64,000 bases of DNA from Candidatus Anammoximicrobium sp. (GTDB lineage Bacteria; Planctomycetota; Planctomycetia; Pirellulales; Pirellulaceae): positions 55,680-119,679 of the forward strand of contig JAAYYU010000079.1 in NCBI GenBank assembly GCA_012515235.1, given 5' to 3'. Each line of letters starts with the position of its first letter. The stretch's first letter is position 1. The notes under the pieces are model-generated. The model ran no database searches and was not told where the DNA came from. It was given only the letters and a program-made list of their open reading frames with translations. Made by a program: the position numbers and the translations under genes. Below, in pieces: positions 49,524 through 59,383 of the stretch.

Positions 49524-51479
49524 TCACCACCAAGTTTCTGCTTGGACCCCAAAACTCCAGCCGTCCGTCTGTTCTTGGTAGGCAGGCGCACCCACCAAAC
49601 CCCGAGCGCTGGAACTCCACCACGCATAGGTCGCGAAAAGCCTTAATTCAGGACGACTCCAGAAGTTAGGACGCGGGAATTCGTCGGGCTTGACCTTCCC
49701 CAGACTGGAAACAGTCCGAATGGTCGGCGCTACCGTGAACTTGGCACAGTAGGCGTTGTCTCCGCTCTTTGCCGTGTAACGAATCTCATCCACGTAGTCG
49801 ATTCCCGTCTCGAATTGAAGGGCCAGCGTCTCCGTGAACATGAAGATCGGCCGCACGCCAGCCGAGTACAAGCGTCGCTTGGGCTGCGAAAACCCGTACC
49901 CGTAGGTCCCATCGTGACCTTGGCCGACATTCTCGTCGTCGAATGTAAACGCCACCATGTAGTGCAGCCAGTCATTCACGCTTTTGACAAACCAATTCGC
50001 CGCGAAAAACCGCTCCTGATCGCCGACCGCGCCGGGCGGCTTTCCAACAACTATGTAGGTATTAAAATCTGCAGCAGCGCCAAAGCCGTACATCACGAAG
50101 AGTTTATTGAAACCGCCCAGCAGATCGCGCTCGTCAACAATCCCGATCGCAAGTCCGGCTTCAGTCTCGAAACGGACCTCGTCATACGTGATCATCCGCA
50201 AATCGCCGCTCAAATCCTGATCGCCGACTCCGGTGACACTTCGATTGGCAATCCCGAAATCGGTGTAGTTTCCACCCGGAACCCAGGCAAAATCCAGCCA
50301 CAGCATCGTTTTTCCTTTGAACGTTTCGATTCCTTTGATGCGCAGGTCCAGATGCTGTTCGGTCAAGGTTCCCACGCCGCCATAGTCTTTGAACTGGTCC
50401 CGCGTGCCGCCCAGGTAGGCCACCCACAGCTTGCCAAAGTCCAGGTCAACATCCCTCACGCCTCCACCCCAGCCGCTGTTGTCCAGGGCAAACAGGTCGG
50501 TGATGTGAATGTCGTGCCGGTCGTAGAATCGCTCGCCGATCCAGAACCCGACTTCCGGATGCCCCTCGAGCACCTTGGTCACTTCGACATACGTTTCGCG
50601 GACGAGGATGTCCGCGTCCTCGTCGACGCTATAGTTGGTCTTGTCGCTGCGGTACTTGAAGGCGAGGTCGGTCCAAACCAGAACCTGGGGTTTGTCGGGC
50701 TCCCGCTGGTTGAATCTCTGTTGGAACCAGAGTTCGCCGTACGTGTCCTTCTCGTTCCCCAGTCGCCAGACAATTTCAAAGAGATTATCGGGGACGGCGA
50801 ATTCCTCGATTCCGCCGCCGCGCCCGTTCACGCCGTAGCCCGCACGCAGGTACATGCCCAGTTTGAAGCCTTCATTGAGCCAGTCAGGGAGGTTCTGCGT
50901 GACCCACGAAGGATCAAGCACTTTGTCGAGACTCTTCGATTTTTCGTCCAGTTTCTGTTCCAGTTCCGCCAGTTGCTTGGCCGTTCCGTCCAGTTGTTGA
51001 TCGGCCTGTTTCAACTGCTGGTCGACTTGACCGAGGCCAGCATCCAATCCGGCAAAGCGTTGCTCTAAGGCCGAAATCTGGCCCTCGACCGCTTCCGAGC
51101 GAAGTTCCAGGGGTTGTAGTGCGCCCTGCAGATCGAGAGAACGCACGAGGGCAGAACCCGGCTCGCCGCTGCGGGCCTTGTTGGCGGACAGCGCGCGCTC
51201 AAGATCGCGAACACGGGAACTGAGTCGCTGCAATTCATCGCTGGCCGATTCGGGGTCCAGCGGAATGCGGCGGGGCGCAGCGGACGGCAGTTGCGGTACC
51301 GGCGGCAGGCGGCAGGGGGCGGAAAACGAGTCCAGGACGCCACGAGCTGGGGGGGGTAGCCGTTGCGATTCCACGACCGCGGACGCTGCGCGCTCGGCAG
51401 GAACAGGACTTGCCGCTAGGAGCGGCAAGCCGAACAGCAGTAGATAGGTGACTGGGCTCACCAGTCTGGACCGCGACAT
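49524..51479 (-). CDS. LamB/maltoporin-type carbohydrate porin with N-terminal coiled coil
   Basis: 651 residues from the ATG at 51479 with signal peptide SPVTYLLLFGLPLLAASPVP. Residues about 80-190 are heptad-rich (SDELQRLSSRVRDLERALSA, DQQLKQADQQLDGTAKQLAE, QKLDEKSKSLDKVLD), a likely coiled coil that could tether or trimerise the barrel. The barrel part has FKLGMYLRAGYGVNGRGGG, LGNEKDTYGELWFQQRFNQ, ETYVEVTKVLEGHPEVGFWI and GERFYDRHDIHITDLFALDN, all typical of LamB; the protein ends in TWW, the aromatic C-terminus of outer-membrane proteins. It would pass oligosaccharides through the outer membrane, fitting the glycosidase, lactonase and sulfatase in this window. Confidence 0.88.
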   Translation of the reverse strand: MSRSRLVSPVTYLLLFGLPLLAASPVPAERAASAVVESQRLPPPARGVLDSFSAPCRLPPVPQLPSAAPRRIPLDPESASDELQRLSSRVRDLERALSANKARSGEPGSALVRSLDLQGALQPLELRSEAVEGQISALEQRFAGLDAGLGQVDQQLKQADQQLDGTAKQLAELEQKLDEKSKSLDKVLDPSWVTQNLPDWLNEGFKLGMYLRAGYGVNGRGGGIEEFAVPDNLFEIVWRLGNEKDTYGELWFQQRFNQREPDKPQVLVWTDLAFKYRSDKTNYSVDEDADILVRETYVEVTKVLEGHPEVGFWIGERFYDRHDIHITDLFALDNSGWGGGVRDVDLDFGKLWVAYLGGTRDQFKDYGGVGTLTEQHLDLRIKGIETFKGKTMLWLDFAWVPGGNYTDFGIANRSVTGVGDQDLSGDLRMITYDEVRFETEAGLAIGIVDERDLLGGFNKLFVMYGFGAAADFNTYIVVGKPPGAVGDQERFFAANWFVKSVNDWLHYMVAFTFDDENVGQGHDGTYGYGFSQPKRRLYSAGVRPIFMFTETLALQFETGIDYVDEIRYTAKSGDNAYCAKFTVAPTIRTVSSLGKVKPDEFPRPNFWSRPELRLFATYAWWSSSARGLVGAPAYQEQTDGWSFGVQAETWW

Positions 51480-51859
51480 GTCGAAGGAAACTCGGAGTCT
51501 AAGGCGGACCTTGGGCCTGGGCCGGACTTTCCAGAACAATCCTTCGGTTCGACACTGCCGGAATATCCAGCATTCGCGTTGTTCGTGCGACAAGCCGCAC
51601 AAACGCTACAATTCAACGGCCCCAACGAGTGCTAGCTTGGGTTTCTGAACGTCGTCCTCGCCGGTCAGGCAAACCTGGCTGCCTGGCGAAAAGCGAAAGG
51701 AAGCGTCGATCCGACGCTGGCAAGACGCCTGCAGGGGGGGAACGCAAGTGCCCCGCCCCGCCTGTTGCTCCACGCTTCACAGGCGAACGCCTGATGTCGG
51801 GAACTGTGAGAATCTGCGGTCGCCGGTCTTCGCGACGTGGCGGGACGCGAACCGGTCGC

Positions 51860-52744
51860 TCAATCGTGACGGTGCTTTTCCCGCATCCGGCGGCTGTAGG
51901 CTTCCAGGACGCGGCGTTCCTTGGCCGTCAAACTGGCTTCGCCCTCGCGGTGGACCTTGATCAAAAGCCGATCGCCCTCCTCAATCACGTCGCCATCGTC
52001 CGGGTCGGGGTCATGAATCCGCAGACGCGGTTTCCTCTGGAATCGCTTCCACGACGATCGGGGTGAAAACAACGCCGGCAGCAGACCGCCGAGGCTCCAG
52101 CCGAACCGGAAGTAAAGAATGGCAAAGGCGGCGCCCGCCAGGTGGACGTCGAAGGCGATGTTCTGCCGTCCCGGAGTCGGCTGACTGCCGACCATTTCCA
52201 TCACATTCCCGCCGATAACCAGCGCCCCCAGCACCCAAGCGGGCACGGGCAGGACGAACATCAGGAGGATCGTGCGTTTCGGGTAGTGCAGTACAAACAG
52301 CAGAATAACCGCCGTCACCGCCCCGGAGGCGCCCAAGAGGACATGCTCCACCTGAGGCGAGCCGAACATCAGGCAGCGCAGGGCCCAGACTGCCGAACCG
52401 AGAATCACGGCCAGGACGTAGATCCGCAAAAACTCCCGCCGCCCGTAAACCATCTCGACGTCCCGGCCAAACATCCACAGCCCCAGCATGTTCCAGAAAA
52501 CGTGGGCGACGTCCGAGTGGTGGGCGAAGCCGTACGTGAGGAACTTCCACCACAACCAAGGCTTGGCCAAATCGGCCGAACTGAGCGACAGGGCGTTCTG
52601 CAGCCAGTGTTCGCCGCCCAGGAACGTGTCGATCAAGTAAATGGCCACGTTGAGGATCACCAGGTTGGTGACCATCAGCCGTTCCGCGAAATGCAGCGGG
52701 GGCCTGCGGTCGTCCCGATAGTATTCGCGTTCGTGCAGGGCCAT
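51860..52744 (-). CDS. Rhomboid family intramembrane serine protease
   Basis: 294 residues from the ATG at 52744. About six membrane segments are seen. The catalytic Ser is in LLGASGAVTAVIL (GxSG) and the His in AFDVHLAGAAFAILYF, giving the Ser-His dyad. Further family marks are AHVFWNMLGLWMFGRDVE and YGRREFLRIYVLAVILGSA. The C-terminal cytoplasmic tail is charged and helical (SSWKRFQRKPRLRIHDPDP, then EASLTAKERRVLEAYSRRMR), which is unusual but common in planctomycete rhomboids. It cleaves membrane proteins near their helices' ends; the substrate is unknown. Confidence 0.93.
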   Translation of the reverse strand: MALHEREYYRDDRRPPLHFAERLMVTNLVILNVAIYLIDTFLGGEHWLQNALSLSSADLAKPWLWWKFLTYGFAHHSDVAHVFWNMLGLWMFGRDVEMVYGRREFLRIYVLAVILGSAVWALRCLMFGSPQVEHVLLGASGAVTAVILLFVLHYPKRTILLMFVLPVPAWVLGALVIGGNVMEMVGSQPTPGRQNIAFDVHLAGAAFAILYFRFGWSLGGLLPALFSPRSSWKRFQRKPRLRIHDPDPDDGDVIEEGDRLLIKVHREGEASLTAKERRVLEAYSRRMREKHRHD

Positions 52745-53029
52745 GAGCAGTTTCACACGCAATGCGGATCGGCACGCGATTCCGACGGGAGAACTCGGCA
52801 ACGATTAGAATTCCGGCCTCTCCCAACAGGTTGCTTTTTCAGGTTCGGTTCCACCTACAACCCCAGCCATATCGTACGCCAAGGAAAGTGACTTGGGGAG
52901 TGGGGGTGCGTTCCCGTTCTTGTTTGGGCGTCCCTTTGCGGCAGGGCTGCCTTCGCCGGCGTGGAAGCACTGTCCTGGGCACGCGTGACACCGGGAGCAC
53001 AGGGGCCGAACTGCAGCGCCTTCGTTGCC

Positions 53030-54547
53030 TTACCTCTCCGCCAGCAAGTGCCGCCCGTGGTCGCGGAGTGCGTCCAGGAGTTGATCCAGGTGATCGGAGG
53101 TGGTCAGCGGGTTGATGATCGTCACTCGCAACGCGCCGACCCCGTCGATGTTCGTCGAGACGAGATAGAATTCGCCGGATTCGATCAGCCGCCGGCGGAG
53201 GTCCATCTGGAACCGTCCGAGCTGTTCGGGCGGCGCGTCGCGGAGCGTTTCCGGCAGATGCCGAAACACGACGATGTTGCACTGCGGCTCGTGGACCGGC
53301 TCGAAATCGGGGGCCGCCAGGAGTTTCTGGTACAGGACTTGTCCGAGTTCGAACGTCACGTCGACCAGATCGGCGAACAACTGCGGCCCAAACAGCGCCC
53401 ACGCGCCCCACAGGCCGAACGCAGCGGATCGCTTGGTACACTCGACGGCTCGCAGTCCGCTGTCGAACTCGACCAAAGCGGGAGCGGTGGGATCGAACAG
53501 GTACGGCGCGACCTGGCGGAACGTCTCGAAGCGGTGCGAGGTGTCGCGATAGAAGACAAAGGCGCACAGGGCGGGCATGAAGAGCATCTTGTGCGCGTCC
53601 CAGACGAGGCTGTCGGCCCGCTCCAGGCCCGACACCAAATGCCGATGCCGCGTGCTGAGACAGGCGGCTCCGCCGTGGGCGGCGTCGACGTGCAGCCAGA
53701 CGTCGTGGCGGCGGCACACGTCGGCGATGTCCGGCAACGGGTCGAACGCACCCACGGGCGTAGAGCAGGAGCAGGCGACAGCGGCCACGATGCGCTGTCC
53801 GGTCGCCCGCAGTCCCCGAAGCATCTCGTCCAACTGGTTCGGATCCATGCGGCGGCGAGCGTCCAGCGGGACACGCAGCACCTGGTTGGTGCCCAGCCCC
53901 AGCATCCCGGCAGAGCGAGAAACGCAGTAATGGGCGTCCGCATGAACGACCATCACGGGCGGCGGACCGTCGCGGGCGAGGCCCCGCTCCCAGGCATCGC
54001 CCAGTGTCACGTTGCGGGCGGTCAGCAAGGCCGTGAAATTGGCCAGCGAGCCGCCGTGCGTCACCAGTCCGGAGAAGTGTCCGGGTTGCCAACCGATCGC
54101 GCGGCCCAACTCTTGCACCATCGCCCATTCCGCGGCCGTCGCCCACGGCCCCATCTCGTAGATGGCCATGCACTGGTTGGTCACGGAACCGACGGCGTCG
54201 AACAGTCCGGCGACCGGCACGGAGGCCGGCACCTGATGCCCGACGTAGCGGGGATGATGCAAATGGATTCCCCGCCGGAGCATCTCCGTCACCAATTCGG
54301 CGAAACGCTCCAGCAGCGACTCGGCGGAAAGGTCCGTTCCGGGACCTCGTTCGAGCATCCGGCAAGCCTCCGCCACGCTCTCCGGCGGCCGGCGCCAGGG
54401 GAGCACGCAGCCGTCGCCCGCTTGGAGGGCCGTCAAGTGCCCGGCCAGCAGATCGGCCAGTCGGTGACCGGCGCCGCGCACCAGGGCGGGATCGTAGGCG
54501 GCTTGAATTCGGCGGCGGGCTTCGTCCCAGACGGCGGCGTCAGACAT
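53030..54547 (-). CDS. PLP-dependent amino acid decarboxylase (group II)
   Basis: 505 residues from the ATG at 54547 (an ATG at 54577 is an alternative). It belongs to the glutamate/aromatic/diaminobutyrate decarboxylase group: HPRYVGHQVPASVPVAGLFD, GLVTHGGSLANFTALLTARN (PLP phosphate), PVMVVHADAHYCVSRSAGML, VWLHVDAAHGGAACLSTRHR (Asp/Ala of the cofactor site) and ADSLVWDAHKMLFMPALCAF, where the Lys in DAHK forms the Schiff base. EFYLVSTNIDGVGALRVTII is the usual C-terminal block. The substrate cannot be told; L-2,4-diaminobutyrate or tyrosine-like amino acids are possible. Divergent from the small gene at 54704. Confidence 0.92.
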   Translation of the reverse strand: MSDAAVWDEARRRIQAAYDPALVRGAGHRLADLLAGHLTALQAGDGCVLPWRRPPESVAEACRMLERGPGTDLSAESLLERFAELVTEMLRRGIHLHHPRYVGHQVPASVPVAGLFDAVGSVTNQCMAIYEMGPWATAAEWAMVQELGRAIGWQPGHFSGLVTHGGSLANFTALLTARNVTLGDAWERGLARDGPPPVMVVHADAHYCVSRSAGMLGLGTNQVLRVPLDARRRMDPNQLDEMLRGLRATGQRIVAAVACSCSTPVGAFDPLPDIADVCRRHDVWLHVDAAHGGAACLSTRHRHLVSGLERADSLVWDAHKMLFMPALCAFVFYRDTSHRFETFRQVAPYLFDPTAPALVEFDSGLRAVECTKRSAAFGLWGAWALFGPQLFADLVDVTFELGQVLYQKLLAAPDFEPVHEPQCNIVVFRHLPETLRDAPPEQLGRFQMDLRRRLIESGEFYLVSTNIDGVGALRVTIINPLTTSDHLDQLLDALRDHGRHLLAER

Positions 54548-54703
54548 CGGCTTGTATTCCCGTTCGGAAGGCGTCATAGTAAAAGGGTCGGGGGAAACTT
54601 CTCCGTGGCGGCTTTCTGCGGCGGTGTGCCGTCTATCAAGGTAAGTCGGATTGTCGGCATCGACAAGGCGTGACGGGTTCTCGTCCATAGAAAGGGCAGC
54701 ACG

Positions 54704-54880
54704 ATGAACGTGGAACTGACGGACGTCGAACGAGAGTTTCTGCTGTCACTCCTCCAAGATCGCCTGGGCGAATTGAAGGAGGAAATTCACCACTCGCGAG
54801 TGGCCGATTTCACGGCCCAACTGAAGGCGATGGAGCAGTGCGTGCGCGGGCTGATCGGCAAGTTGGAAAAGAGTCCGTAA
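54704..54880 (+). CDS. Small conserved helical protein (58 residues)
   Basis: ATG with AAAGGG about 7 nt upstream. The sequence MNVELTDVEREFLLSLLQDR, ELKEEIHHSRVADFTAQLKA and MEQCVRGLIGKLEKSP forms a helical hairpin of a kind I know from many bacteria ('xxLxxLLxxxLxxLxxEIxHT'). It has no cofactor motif and no membrane span. Function unknown. It starts divergently, 156 nt from the decarboxylase gene. Confidence 0.8.
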   Translation: MNVELTDVEREFLLSLLQDRLGELKEEIHHSRVADFTAQLKAMEQCVRGLIGKLEKSP

Positions 54881-55027
54881 CCGAGGACCATCCGAAACCA
54901 CCCCGCGCAGGATGCGGACGCTGCCGCACGTCGCCACGCCGCCGAGACGCAGTGCGCCGCCGAGACGCAGTGCGCCGGCGAGCGAGGTTCGTTCCGTGCC
55001 GCGCATCGCCGCCAGGAGAAAACGCGG

Positions 55028-56440
55028 ATGCCCGACAACCGCCGACCGGCTCGGCTCGGATGGGCCGTCATCGTGGTCTGGCCCGCGTTGTGGGGACCGG
55101 CTTGGGCCGTGGCTCCGCATCGGAGCGACGCGGCCGAGGTGCGGTCTTTGCCCGTCCCCAACGGCGACTGGCCGACATTTCTGGGGCCGACCGGCGACGG
55201 CAAATCCACGGAGCGAGGCCTGGTCTTGAACTGGCCCGCGCAGGGCCCGCGAGTCGTCTGGCACAAGCGTCTGGGAGCCAGTTACGGGATTGGCTCTGTC
55301 AGCCGAGGGCGGCTGTACCAGTTCGACCGCTTCGCCGACAACGCCCGGCTGACCTGCCTGAACGCCTTGACGGGCGATGAATTGTGGAGATTTGAATCGC
55401 CCACCGACTACTCCGACATGTACGGCTACCACGGCGGCCCGCGATGCTCGCCGCTGGTCGATGGCGAGCGCGTCTACCTGTTCGGCGCGGACGGCATGCT
55501 GTTCTGCCTGAACACCTCGGACGGCAAGCTCCTGTGGCAAGTGAACACGCGGGAAGCGTTCGGCGTGGTGCAGAACTTCTTTGGCGTGGCCAGCAATCCC
55601 GTCGTCGAGGGCCGGCTGTTGATCGTCATGGTCGGCGGCAGTCCCGCCGCCTGCCAGAACGTCCCGCCGGGGCAACTGGACGAGGTCGTCGGCGACGGCA
55701 GCGGCATCGTCGCGTTCGACAAGCGGACGGGGGAAGTCGTGTACGCGATCAGCGATGAATTGGCAAGCTGCGCCTCGCTCAAACTGGCCACGATCGGCGA
55801 CCGCCGCTGGTGTTTTGCGTTCGCCCGCGGCGGACTGCTGGGCTTCGAACCGGCGACCGGCCAAGTCGACTTTCACTATCCCTGGCGGGCCAAGCTGTTG
55901 GAGAGCGTCCATGCCAGCGTGCCGGTCGTCGCGGGTGACGAGGTGTTGATCTCGGAGGCGTACGGTCCGGGAAGTTCGCTGTTGAAGGTCCGTCCGGGCG
56001 GTTATGAGGTCGTCTGGCGCGACAAGCCCCGCAGTCGGGAAAAAGCCATGCAGACGCACTGGAACACGCCCATTTATCACGACGGATCCTTGTACGGCTG
56101 CAGCGGCCGGCACACGCACAACGCCGATCTGCGGTGCGTCGATTGGAGGACCGGCAAGGTGATGTGGACGGCGGATCGGACCACGCGCACGTCGCTGCTG
56201 TACGTGGACGGCCACTTCATCAGCCTCGGCGAGTTCGGACAGCTGATCGTCTTCAAGGCGAATCCGGCGCGATTTGAACTGGTGGCAGCCGTCGAGGAGG
56301 GGACGCTCCGATCCGAAGTCGGCGAACCGCTGCTGGCCTATCCCTGCTGGGCCGCGCCGATCCTGTCCCACGGCCTGTTGTACGTCCGCGGCAACGATCG
56401 CCTGGTTTGCCTGGATCTGAGGCCCAAGTCCCGTCCTTAG
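55028..56440 (+). CDS. PQQ-like beta-propeller repeat protein (secreted)
   Basis: 470 residues, ATG at 55028 with AGGAG about 9 nt upstream, signal-type N-terminus (GWAVIVVWPALWGPAWAVAP). Typical planctomycete opening: DWPTFLGPTGDGKSTERG and WHKRLGASYGIGSVSRGRLY. Blade units include RLTCLNALTGDELWRFESPT, RVYLFGADGMLFCLNTSDGK, DGSLYGCSGRHTHNADLRCV and YVDGHFISLGEFGQLIVFKA. PQQ itself is probably not bound, as the dehydrogenase residues are missing; such proteins are common secreted propellers whose ligands are unknown. Two 18-bp tandem units upstream (54949-54985) are not obviously functional. Confidence 0.9.
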   Translation: MPDNRRPARLGWAVIVVWPALWGPAWAVAPHRSDAAEVRSLPVPNGDWPTFLGPTGDGKSTERGLVLNWPAQGPRVVWHKRLGASYGIGSVSRGRLYQFDRFADNARLTCLNALTGDELWRFESPTDYSDMYGYHGGPRCSPLVDGERVYLFGADGMLFCLNTSDGKLLWQVNTREAFGVVQNFFGVASNPVVEGRLLIVMVGGSPAACQNVPPGQLDEVVGDGSGIVAFDKRTGEVVYAISDELASCASLKLATIGDRRWCFAFARGGLLGFEPATGQVDFHYPWRAKLLESVHASVPVVAGDEVLISEAYGPGSSLLKVRPGGYEVVWRDKPRSREKAMQTHWNTPIYHDGSLYGCSGRHTHNADLRCVDWRTGKVMWTADRTTRTSLLYVDGHFISLGEFGQLIVFKANPARFELVAAVEEGTLRSEVGEPLLAYPCWAAPILSHGLLYVRGNDRLVCLDLRPKSRP

Positions 56441-56828
56441 CGCCCCGCTGAAAAAAGGGGGAGGGGTTCCGAGTCGCCCCGGAGAACCTCCAGGAAGAAC
56501 GACCACGCGAGGTACCTGTCTTTTTGCAGTCGGCTCTTGTGCCAGGGTTGGCTGTGCCGGATCTAGCCGGTTGGGACCGCATCCAGAGGGTGCGACAAGC
56601 CCTGTTTGGGGATTTCAGGCGGGGTGACGCGGAGCCCCGACGGAGTTTGAAACGCCAAGTGCGCCGTGTTTGTGTTGACGCGGCGCGGCGAGGTTCTGTC
56701 TGGAGCCGGCGATTTTGAGCAATTCCCAACGCTTTTTCTGCAAGACCGGAGCGGTGGGGCGAGGCGATCTTCGAGCGATGATGCGGGATGCCAAGCGACC
56801 AACCGACTGCAGTTGGCCTCCGGCAAGT
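56441..56828. other. 388-bp convergent intergenic region
   Basis: Lies between two convergent genes. I see no gene, clear hairpin or RNA in it. Confidence 0.5.
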
Positions 56829-57320
56829 TCAGTCAATCTTGTCGCCAACCAAGTGGTAGATCGTCCACGTATTCCCGTCGGGGCCGTGAAAGGGCCGGAC
56901 CGTGAGCAGGCCCTCGACGGCGATGGGCCGCACCGTAAAGGAAGTGCTCAGTCCAGGCTGCAGATCAACCAGGATGATGTGATGCGCCAAGCCTCCGGGC
57001 CCGAATTTGCACTGGGTGTTCTTGATCAACGGAAACTGCGTGATGCCCGTTTGCTGGAAGATCGCCGGGAAAATGAAGCCGCGAATGCGGACCCGCTGAC
57101 CGTCCAATTCCTTGACCCGCTGGGTGAGCATCGACGACTCGAAGACCGCGTCTTCCTGCATGTCCAACTGCAGGTCATCGAACGAGATCGGGATCGCGCG
57201 GCGGTCCGGCAACTTGCCGTTGGCCAGCGTCGTCGCCGCCACGGGCGTCTGGTACTGGCACCCGGACGCGGCGAAGCACACGGCGATGGCAATCGGGACG
57301 AGACAGCGACCGTCCAACAT
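56829..57320 (-). CDS. DUF3299 domain lipoprotein
   Basis: 163 residues from the ATG at 57320, with GGGA 5 nt upstream. The longer open frame (92 codons more) is not used; a TATAAT on the minus strand (57431-57426) within it supports the internal start. The N-terminus is a lipoprotein signal with LVPIAIAVCFAASGC (Cys follows AASG). DUF3299 is seen in MQEDAVFESSMLTQRVKELD, RVRIRGFIFPAIFQQTGITQ and the final ITQFPLIKNTQCKFGPGG and TVRPFHGPDGNTWTIYHLVG. The fold is OB-like and the function is not known; neighbours do not help. Confidence 0.85.
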   Translation of the reverse strand: MLDGRCLVPIAIAVCFAASGCQYQTPVAATTLANGKLPDRRAIPISFDDLQLDMQEDAVFESSMLTQRVKELDGQRVRIRGFIFPAIFQQTGITQFPLIKNTQCKFGPGGLAHHIILVDLQPGLSTSFTVRPIAVEGLLTVRPFHGPDGNTWTIYHLVGDKID

Positions 57321-57648
57321 GGGATTCCCGATCTCCGAATCAGCGGCGATGCGCGGCTCGCGGAGTCCAATCGTCCGGTCCCGCGGACCCCGGTTGCGCG
57401 GTGAAGTAAGACGGATTTCCATTGCATTATAGTCGCCCCTGGGCGCGGACCGAGACCGACCCGGTCGCACCTGGTCGAGGTCGGCGGGCGGCAGTGCCGC
57501 TGACAACGATTCTTCCGGTCTTAACTGACGACGTCGGGCTCTTTCGAGCTGTGGTTGGGCGTGGCCGAACTTTGCCCTTCGCCGCGCGGCATTCACTCCG
57601 CGGCAAACCGATTGCAGGGCGTTCTGCCTGGCGTCAGCGGTGGCCGCG
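57321..57648. other. 328-bp intergenic region with a possible promoter
   Basis: A minus-strand TATAAT (57431-57426) lies about 106 nt before the DUF3299 start. No good -35 is visible. Nothing else is seen. Confidence 0.45.
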
Positions 57649-58194
57649 CTACGAGGGCGGCGCCAGTTCCGTCAGGGCGGCTGCGAATTCGTCGTAGGCC
57701 GGGCGGCCGAACAGGACGAAGCGAACCAGTTCCGGACGGCCCTGCTCTTGGAGAAACTGGATCGCGGTTTGGATCGCGACACGCGCGGCCTGGTCCAACG
57801 GATAACCGTAGACCCCCGTGCTGATCGCGGGAAACGCGATGCTGCGGCAATCGTGCTCGACCGCCAATTCCAGGCATCGCCGATGCGCGCCGGCCAACAA
57901 GTCGGGCTCGCCGCGCCGGCCGCCACTCCAGACCGGCCCCACGGCATGGATCACGTGCTTCGCGGGCAGTCTGCCGGCACACGAAATGACCGCCGATCCC
58001 GTGGGGCATCCATCCGGATGCAGGCGGTCGGTCTCGGCCATGATCTCCGGACCGCCGCCGCGGTGGATCGCGCCGTCCACCCCGCCACCGCCGGCCAAAC
58101 GGCTGTTGGCCGCATTGACGATAGCATCCACCCGCTGTTTGGTGATATCCCCTTCCACCAACTCCAGCGTTTGTCCGCAAATCGTGGCTTTCAT
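57649..58194 (-). CDS. Macrodomain protein (O-acetyl-ADP-ribose deacetylase type)
   Basis: 181 residues, ATG at 58194 with GGAGG 5 nt upstream. The macrodomain is complete: LELVEGDITKQRVDAIVNAA, NSRLAGGGGVDGAIHRGGGP (ADP-ribose pocket), PTGSAVISCAGRLPAKHVIH and IAFPAISTGVYGYPLDQAAR, the phosphate loop. The enzyme hydrolyses O-acetyl-ADP-ribose or removes ADP-ribose from proteins, in the cytoplasm. It is 147 nt from the divergent beta-helix gene. Confidence 0.95.
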   Translation of the reverse strand: MKATICGQTLELVEGDITKQRVDAIVNAANSRLAGGGGVDGAIHRGGGPEIMAETDRLHPDGCPTGSAVISCAGRLPAKHVIHAVGPVWSGGRRGEPDLLAGAHRRCLELAVEHDCRSIAFPAISTGVYGYPLDQAARVAIQTAIQFLQEQGRPELVRFVLFGRPAYDEFAAALTELAPPS

Positions 58195-58341
58195 CGTTGC
58201 CTCCCGGTTCCGCCTGAAGTAAAGTGCATGAATGCGGTTGTCGTTTCCGTCTTCCAGGATTCCGATTGACGCCGCGGTGCCGCCGACGGACAATCCGACC
58301 GCCGGTATTGTAGTCGATGCGCAGTCACGGAGAAACGGTTG

Positions 58342-59334
58342 ATGAGGTACGTGGCCGTCTTGGTTCTCGCCTGGTTGACGCTGCCCAGCGCCGCCCCCGC
58401 TCGCGATATCTACGTGAACAATATCGCCGGCGACGATCGCTTTGACGGCACGGCTCCCGTCTCGCAGGGCGCACGGATGGGCCCCTTCCGGACGCTGACT
58501 CGCGCGCTGAAGCTGGCAGACAAGGGCGACCGCGTGATCCTGGCCGCGACCGCTCATCCGTATCGCGAAAGCGTCACGTTGCAAGCTGGGCGGCACAGCG
58601 GCTCGGCCGAGCATCCGTTCGAGATCGTCGGCAACGGCGCCGTGTTGGACGGCTTGGCCGATGTGCCCGACAGCGCTTGGACACACGTAGGCGGTGAGGT
58701 CTACCGTTTTTCGCCGCCGCGGATGAGCTTCCAGCTGCTTTATCTGGACGGCCGGCCGGCGACGCGCGTGCCCGTCGGCTCGGCCGACTTGAAGTTGCCG
58801 CCGTTGCAGCCGCTCCAGTGGTGCCTGTTCCAGCGCGAGGTGTACTTTCGCCCGGAGAACGGGAGGACGCCCGGCAGTTATCGCCTGGAGTATTGTGCCC
58901 TGCCCGTCGGCATCACGCTGTACCAGGTGCGGCATGTCGTGATCCGCGATCTGATCGTGCAGGGCTTCCAACTGGACGGCATCAACGCGCATGACGGAGT
59001 GTTCGATACGCTGCTGAAGGGAGTCACCTGCCGCGGCAATGCCCGCGCCGGCATCTGTGTCGCGGGCGCATCGCGCGTGCGGATCGTGCAATGCCTGGCC
59101 GGCGGCAACGGCGCAGCCCAGTTGCGGACCGAGGGCTATTCCCACACCCGCCTCGTCAGTTGCCGCCTGCTGGACGACACGGCGCCGCCGCGGACGAGCG
59201 AAGACGGAAGCGTCGTCACGGAGGACGAGCCCGCCCACGCGAACTCGCCCTCGCCAGACGCCGCCGATCGGACCGCGTCCGCCGCCGACGCTTCGCTGGC
59301 CGAACGCACAACGCCTCGGCCCCCAGCCCGTTGA
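58342..59334 (+). CDS. Secreted right-handed beta-helix protein
   Basis: 330 residues from the ATG at 58342, or one codon earlier at a TTG. Signal peptide VAVLVLAWLTLPSAAPA. The DUF1565-like start (DIYVNNIAGDDRFDGTAPVS) is followed by FRTLTRALKLADKGDRVILA and helix coils (HVVIRDLIVQGFQLDGINAH, DTLLKGVTCRGNARAGICVA, SRVRIVQCLAGGNGAAQL). The C-terminal 45 residues are low-complexity, acidic and Ala/Pro-rich. The protein is shorter than the other beta-helix proteins here. It probably binds or cuts a polysaccharide outside the cell. Confidence 0.85.
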   Translation: MRYVAVLVLAWLTLPSAAPARDIYVNNIAGDDRFDGTAPVSQGARMGPFRTLTRALKLADKGDRVILAATAHPYRESVTLQAGRHSGSAEHPFEIVGNGAVLDGLADVPDSAWTHVGGEVYRFSPPRMSFQLLYLDGRPATRVPVGSADLKLPPLQPLQWCLFQREVYFRPENGRTPGSYRLEYCALPVGITLYQVRHVVIRDLIVQGFQLDGINAHDGVFDTLLKGVTCRGNARAGICVAGASRVRIVQCLAGGNGAAQLRTEGYSHTRLVSCRLLDDTAPPRTSEDGSVVTEDEPAHANSPSPDAADRTASAADASLAERTTPRPPAR

Positions 59335-59383
59335 ACGCCCAACGGCAAGAGCGGCTCGTGCGCGCCAACTCGCAACGCCCGGC

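Noticed and set aside
54949..54985. Two 18-bp tandem units (CGCCGAGACGCAGTGCGC)
   Set aside because: Only two copies, no gene context; probably simple slippage.
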